NCBI RefSeq assembly: GCF_963678635.1
Contig: NC_087068.1
Coordinates: 46,267,785-46,331,784 of the forward strand
Reading direction: 5' to 3'
DNA length: 64,000 bases
Source: Symsagittifera roscoffensis
Lineage: Eukaryota; Xenacoelomorpha; Acoela; Convolutidae
Program-made: the position numbers and the translations under genes
Notes under the pieces: generated by a model
Database searches by the model: none
What the model was told of the DNA's origin: nothing
Seen by the model: the letters and a program-made list of their open reading frames with translations, nothing else
In this document: positions 59,101 through 64,000 of the stretch, one piece after another
How the letters are laid out: the number at the start of each line of letters is the position of its first letter
Numbering within the stretch: the stretch's first letter is position 1

Positions 59101-61264
59101 GGTTCATCAAAATCAGGACAGAGGTCAATTAGGTCTAAGCTAGGGTCGTATAAGTTCATTTGCCGCTCTTGATCGTTGTACGCATCTAAAGTATCAGGAC
59201 GTGTTCTCGACCCAAATTGTTGCAAGTAAGAACCATCGTCGTTATAAATTTCTCGTTGAAACAGCTGTAACGAAAGGTCTTCGGTTGAAAGGTAAACAGA
59301 TTCGTTTGATTTCTGATGCTGTGTTCGGACACTATCACTGTCTGCAATATTGTAATTCTTGTCAGATTCACAAATATCTGATGTACCAGTTGTATGATGA
59401 TCAGTGGGCCTTCAAAAAGAAAAAATGGATTTGAGAAAGTAAATAATTTGACAATCCTTGAAAATTCAGAAAAAGAATGCCGAACTCTGGATAATGTATA
59501 TGTAAAATTTAATTTTTAAGTGCTCTCATTAAATTAACTCATTTTTGAATCAGCACGCTTGGTATTGAGTATAATTTATCTTTAAATTGCACCTCAATGG
59601 CCTAAATAGTAGAAGCTTACCAAGTAAATCAGGCGTAACTACAAAAGATACTAAAAGATCTGGCCAAATTAACCTGTACCGACTATTAGGACGTTCTATA
59701 TTATGGCAATTAGTAAATTTATTTTAAAAAAATCGCACAAATATAGATTTAAATTAACGCGAGGGAAATGATTTTGAGTAATAGGATCTGTAATGCTGAA
59801 TGAAAGTTGTGAATTTGTTGAGAAAGAAAGACAACAATTTTCTCACCTTTCATGTTCATTTCTCTCATGTTGTGTGTACAAATTCGCAAGCACTGCTTCG
59901 GGTGGCAGACTTGACGAGGTACGAGTCGGCTTCTCGGGAGCACGAGTTGTGATCGAATTCGACCTAGTTGTCCTCGGTTGTCCCTCTTGAGGCCCTTCGT
60001 GACCTTTTGAGTCCTGTTTTGGGTGCTGAAGGGTAGTGAAGCCTGAAGGGTGAGGGGGTGCAGGTTCGAAACTGAAGTCAGTCGCTGCTGTCACGGTTCC
60101 TGGAGTTGATCCGCTGGGCGACGAAGTTAAGTTGAATGAAGAGTTGGAGCTGAGTCGCTTGCTCAGCTGAAAATTGATCAATCGTGCTGATGCTTTGAAA
60201 TCATTTTTGTCAAAATGGCGTTTTAATTCTGAATGATACAGTGCTGATTTAAATTATCCGGACAAAACGAACAAAATTTGAATTTTGAAACGCGTTTTTC
60301 TCAAGTTGGGTTAAGATAAGACAAAAAATGAAGAGAACAAAAATTGCTTAGATTTTCACAGAATTAATATGGTGCAATTTTTTCTCCGAAATTCTCAACA
60401 AAAATTTTACCCCAAAAATGGGTCATTTTGGTTTTTTTTTCACTTAATCAAGAATTACGCTGAAACTATTTTGTTAATTGAGGAAAAACACTTCACAAGA
60501 AGCCTCTTACACAGCCCAACAAAGTTTAAGCAGGGTTAAATCTCCATAAACCTGTATGAGAAAGAAAAAATTACTTGATAGTCAATAAATGTGATTTTTA
60601 CTATATAAAACCCAGAATTTTTGCTTAATAACAAGTTTTAAAGAATTTGCGCAAGTTTTTGGAGATAAAACCCTTCTTAAAGTTTGTTGGGCTAGGTAAG
60701 GGGCTCACTTTGATATAATTATATTTGTGATCAACACATGATATTTTTGGCGTAATTTTTGATTAACTAAGATAAGCCAAAATGACCCATTTTTGGGGTA
60801 AAATTTTGGGCCCGAATTTCGCAAAACAAATTAGATCATATTAATTCTGCTAAAACTTTAAGCAAGTTTTTTCTTCATAAGTTTTCACTAAAACTCGACC
60901 CAATTTGAGAAAAACGGGTTTTAAATTTCAAGTTTAACGCGTTTTGTCCGGTTAATTTAAATCAGCACTGTACAATAACAGTTGCTTTGCAATCAAGATA
61001 TTTCAACTATAATGAAAAAATCAGTTGGTACAAAAGTTTTTTTTGGAAAAGTAAGAAAGTTTGAATTAAATACTAATATCCTAACTTCAAAAACTATGTT
61101 CACTTTTCTGATCAAATTCAGCAAAAAATAATTTAGTTTCACAGTTAAATTTAAAAAAAAACGACTTTTAGTGTCTGTACCTTTGCGAAGGTGCGTCTAG
61201 GCGTCAGAGGAGCTGCACCTCCCGAGGGCGAATCGCCCACTCCTCTACTCTCTTCTTGGCCCAT
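49167..61264 (-). CDS. TACC: Transforming acidic coiled-coil protein (TACC), eight coding exons
   Basis: TACC proteins bind microtubule plus ends and centrosomes, with XMAP215/ch-TOG and Aurora A as partners. Coding exons, in gene order: 61264-61181, 60166-59847, 59409-57196, 56923-56812, 51757-51665, 51140-51034, 50391-50271, 49256-49167. They sum to 3141 bases, 1046 residues, and every junction keeps phase with GT-AG ends. The large third exon encodes an acidic, Ser/Asp-rich, probably disordered region ending in SFKSKALKEQSLLL, matching the conserved segment before the TACC domain. Residues about 873-1046 are coiled coil with LTTDVWAVEESFSELHKKYD and VAKLCDEMITTL, the strongest family matches. 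Alternative starts upstream were not found. Introns carry MITEs. Confidence 0.9.
49543..49690. mobile_element. Truncated hAT-like MITE in TACC last intron
   Basis: It begins CAGGGGCGGATTTAGGGG and matches the right part of the element at 47375 in reverse orientation up to CCTAAAATTTTTCTAA, then the similarity is lost. No right end or duplication. Confidence 0.75.
49794..50173. mobile_element. hAT-like MITE in TACC last intron
   Basis: It starts CAGGGGCGGATTTAGGGG and ends at a decayed CTAGATCCGC. It lacks the GC-rich block next to the left end seen in the neighbouring copy and has a long C-run near 50126-50148. No target duplication is clear. Confidence 0.78.
52291..52655. repeat. Possible small inverted-repeat element
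   Basis: GCCTCAATTCAATTTG at the left is mirrored by CAAATTGAATTGAGGC at the right, about 365 bp apart. No target duplication. A separate inverted pair of about 45 bp lies at 52124-52170 and 52812-52860 (shared CCCTGATATACGAGCAGTCT), enclosing it. Confidence 0.4.
52970..54153. repeat. Local duplications in TACC intron
   Basis: Block B (GATGTGCTCAAAATTA, then ACCATGCAAAAATTCATTTA) occurs near 52983, 53178 and 53474. Block A (TATCAGGGTGACGTCTTGAA to TTCTAATCCGG) occurs at 53244-53452 and 53947-54153 with few changes. Two of the B copies also share CATTTTCCATTATGTCGTTT. These look like recent segmental duplications, not genes. Confidence 0.8.
54800..56760. repeat. Degenerate duplicated intron segments
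   Basis: The string ATTTCAGTGCCAAAAAAATAG and nearby GGATTATA words recur near 54877, 55848 and 56441, and TTTTAAAATGGGCTGTGACTTC recurs at about 55663 and 56593. Order differs between copies. One copy is interrupted by the MITE at 55903. Confidence 0.55.
55903..56327. mobile_element. hAT-like MITE in TACC intron
   Basis: It begins CAGGGGCC and ends CCTAGATCCGCCCCTG. Flanks TCATTGAT (55895-55902) and TTATTGAT (56328-56335) match at 7 of 8 bases. Same family as 47375-47803, reverse orientation. Confidence 0.82.
60239..60970. mobile_element. Tc1/mariner-like fold-back MITE in TACC intron 1
   Basis: Ends CAGTGCTGATTTAAATTA and TAATTTAAATCAGCACTG, flanked by TA on both sides (60237-60238, 60971-60972). 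The inverted similarity continues inwards for most of the 732 bp (for example CCAAAAATGGGTCATTTTGG against CCAAAATGACCCATTTTTGG), so the whole element can fold back. TA duplication and CAGTG ends fit Tc1/mariner. No transposase. Confidence 0.85.
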
Positions 61265-61856
61265 GTTTAAGAATAGGTTCTAATCTCACTACTTTACAAT
61301 TCCTGCAATATAAGTGTGTGTGCCTGCTTACTTTAAACGGTATAAATTCATGGTTGGGTAAATGCTGGAATTGTGGAACCTTGCGCACACTGGAAAATTC
61401 GAACCGTTCGTACACTGGAACTATGGCAGACTTTTAGCACGTTTATGGTCCGAGTTATCCCACTTTTGGTTTTAGCACGTTTATGCGCCGAGGTTTCCCA
61501 AGTTTGGTTAGCTTTCCCTCTTTGGAACATTCTGAAACGTTCCTGGAAGTTTGAAACTAAAGTTTTGTTTAGACATGCATTAACTTTCGCTTTTGATCTT
61601 AGCGGCCATGATAAATGGTTAAGTCTACTCTTCCTACAAGGTTTAACAAAACTTTGAAATAAGAAGCATTGCATTGGCTTACCATACCCACGCGGTCACT
61701 TACGATACGACTGCACAACTAATGCATCTAGTAGTTTGCATCCTTTTTCAGAAAGTTTTGCTTAAAAACATAAATTTCTATGTTATAGAACAGACGATTT
61801 ATCACAACTATAAAAGAAGATTTACAACTTTAAAACATTATTTAAACAATTTGTCC

Positions 61857-61862
61857 TTTATT
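61857..61862 (-). terminator. Candidate polyadenylation signal of LIX1
   Basis: AATAAA on the minus strand 133 bp downstream of the LIX1 stop codon. Confidence 0.5.
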
Positions 61863-61994
61863 AATTAAAAAGACGTATCAAAAATGAAAGCTCCACTCAG
61901 CTCCTTTTAGAGTGAACATTTGGCGAACTGAGTATATTGTATTAATGCTGCATATGTTAATTGAGGGTTAGTTTGAGTGTATTCAGGGCGTCAA

Positions 61995-63716
61995 TCACTG
62001 GACCAAATCCAGGGCTGAGATTAAAATAAGACACTTCTCTTTGGCAACCCGGACGTTTTGCTGGTCTTTGGTGGCCTTGAACAACTGGCGTTGACATCTG
62101 GCCAGTTCTAGACAGATCACGCCTGGCTGTTTCTGTTCACGCATACTCCATTCCAAAGTCATGAATTCGGTCAGCTGTTCAACTGGGAGGTGTGTCAAGT
62201 CTCGGGCAATCTAGAAAAGTAAAGTTGGGCTTCAATCAAGTAGTAGATGATAACTATAATCACAACTAAAAAAATCTTTGATATTGTAAATGAAATTTAT
62301 AAAATGTAGGTTTAGGAAAATTCGATAAAAATATGATATATGTTATTTTGTTAAGCGACTTGTTTTTTGAATTTTTTTCAAAATGTTCAGCAAGTTTTCA
62401 TGAGTCATTCATTAAGATATTTCATGAGCAGTTAGGAACACTATTTTGATAGAATCAGTAAAGTAAGTGAAAAGATTTCATAGAGAAGGTTCTAGAATGA
62501 CTCGTCTTGTTCTTGTCTTTGGCTACTATTCTTTCCTTCATTCCCATAGAGAAGTTCTTTACCTGTTGTTTGGTGTAACGCATGGACTTGAGTTTCCTGA
62601 AGGATCCATTCCAGTGCATCAGGTGGAGTTTGAGCAGCATGTGGAACCTTTCAGCTCCTGAGGAGTTGCTCCTCGAACTGCTCAACACATAGGACATGGC
62701 CTCGAAGCTCTCCTCCTTGTCACACTTGATGTTGGACACCTATAGAGATATAGACAGAGAGAATCAAGGACAAGTTTGTATAATGCAACTTGAAGTTATT
62801 TTTAGCCGCTTAGTTATAAAAAAAGTTTAGCTAAGAATTCTAAAATTTGTGGTTTTTGTCATTTAAAGGGCAATAATCATCCTGCTAAAGTTTGTGCAAA
62901 TAAGTAGAGAAAAAACAGTCAAACGTACAAGTTTTATCTTAATGTATACCAAATTAAAAAAATAGTTTTGTAGAAACTAATCAAAACATAACACTCGCCG
63001 ATTGGTTTTGAATGATCTCTTCAAGTGTCGAATCAAAGGACTCATCGTGACCACTGAATTTGTTGTTCACATTGTTGCCCTTTTGGTTCACATTGCTACT
63101 ATTATTTCCATTCTGTTCGTGGAAAATGTGGCCTCCGAACATGGAGTGAATCAACGCAACTCTAGCTGCAAATTGTCTCGAATTAAGAGCATTTCTGCAC
63201 CTTTGTGGGTTTGCGAAACAATGACCGGTGGGTAGGGTCACGAAACTGGTGTAGCCCCCCTGAACGAAGGTGGTCTCGTAAACAATCAGGCCCTGGTAGT
63301 TGTTGGGCTTGCTGGTCCAGAACTGCTCAAGCATGTCCATGTAATCGACTGAAACAGAAATGAAATTATTTGCTATGGAAGCTATCAGGAATAATTAAAA
63401 ATTGTTTTTGTTTTTCTTGTTTATGGAAGCTATCTAAAAATTAGAGATTTGTTTTTCTTGCTAAAAAATGATAGAAATAAACAATAAACCGAACACCCAT
63501 GATTTGAAGAATCTCCATTCTTGATAATTTTTTGAAATCTAAACTTCTTAGATAATTTTTTAATTCTAAAATTCTTTAAAAGAATTAAATTAATGGATTC
63601 AAAGCAAAAATACCTGGTCTGTAAAATATCTGGTTTTTCTCGGAGTCCGAGGGCTGAACTCGGGTCTGTTTCCCTCCAAAGTGTTTGGCAATATTCTTCT
63701 TCATAAACTTCAACAT
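61995..63716 (-). CDS. LIX1: LIX1/lowfat homologue, four coding exons
   Basis: LIX1 (Drosophila lowfat) is a cytoplasmic protein that in flies binds Fat and Dachsous and raises their levels; vertebrate members are linked to limb, muscle and neuronal development. Coding exons: 63716-63614, 63348-62993, 62739-62563, 62210-61995. They total 852 bases, 283 residues, very close to the vertebrate length. All junctions keep phase with GT-AG ends. Matching segments are MLEQFWTSK, GLIVYETTF, YTSFVTLPTGHCFANPQRC, ARVALIHSMFGGH, then MLLKLHLMHWNGSFRKL and TLEWSMREQKQPGVICLEL near the C-terminus. A low-complexity Asn stretch (HEQNGNNSSN) interrupts the middle. A start at 63716 gives a basic N-terminus. 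It lies 731 bp upstream of TACC, same strand. Confidence 0.92.
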
Positions 63717-64000
63717 TTTTTATACGCAGTGTCTTTGTTTAAAAATGTTCTCTCAAAGGTGAAAGAATTATTAAGAAATTAGTTGTCGATCAAGATTGAA
63801 ATCATAAAAAGTTATAAGAAACTTTTAAATCAAATGCAAAAGTCAGAAAGTAAAAAAAAAAGAAACTTGGGAAAGTTATAAGAAACTTTTCAATTTTGAA
63901 ATCAATAGAAGGTTTTGAATACTTTTGAAATAGTTGTAAGATTATGATCGGTAAAAGTTTGAAACACAAGCTAGGGTCTAAAGGGTAGATAATGAAACGA

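Noticed and set aside
61348-61674. Overlapping frames of 108 and 94 codons on opposite strands between LIX1 and TACC
   Set aside because: No motif, no splice or start context, and the two contradict each other.

Overview
The window looks like an AT-rich invertebrate metazoan nuclear contig. Two recognisable cellular genes with spliced coding exons, TACC and LIX1/lowfat, lie tandemly on the minus strand in the last 15 kb. Everything upstream is dominated by repeats and by decayed Polinton/Maverick (adintovirus-like) elements. The sequence alone does not fix the phylum.

Layout. 1-9.1 kb: six degenerate, unequal copies of a 1-2 kb unit carrying a broken open frame I do not recognise. 9.2-11.1 kb: no gene seen. 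11.1-20.9 kb: Polinton copy 1, about 9.8 kb, bounded by ~255-bp inverted repeats. The virion block (integrase, minor capsid/penton, small basic protein, major capsid protein, adenain-type protease) runs leftwards and a protein-primed DNA polymerase B runs rightwards. 20.9-23.7 kb: nothing convincing. 23.8-26.9 kb: an acidic/basic tail remnant, a ~134-bp tandem repeat, and a third, heavily decayed polymerase B. 27.8-46.5 kb: Polinton copy 2, about 18.6 kb, bounded by ~287-bp inverted repeats, with almost all genes on the plus strand: a two-part unknown gene with a possible nuclease-like half, packaging ATPase, a pre-integrase protein, integrase, penton, small basic protein, major capsid, protease, an opposite-strand unknown, an intact 208-residue protein ending in a classical nuclear localisation signal, and a zinc-finger-bearing polymerase B. 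47.4-47.8 kb: a hAT-type MITE with a perfect 8-bp target duplication. 49.2-61.3 kb: TACC, eight coding exons, 1046 residues predicted, with several MITEs and local duplications in its introns. 62.0-63.7 kb: LIX1, four coding exons, 283 residues predicted.

How they fit together. The same gene order integrase-penton-small basic-capsid-protease occurs in both Polintons, with overlapping or abutting frames, so they are two members of related lineages in different architectures. All the replication and virion genes carry stops, frameshifts or altered catalytic residues, so none looks functional as it stands. The most unusual signal is an intron at the same place near the polymerase C-terminus in all three polymerase copies, with matching phase 1 in the two better preserved ones. 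TACC and LIX1 are intact by splice-phase bookkeeping: every exon junction I propose keeps frame.
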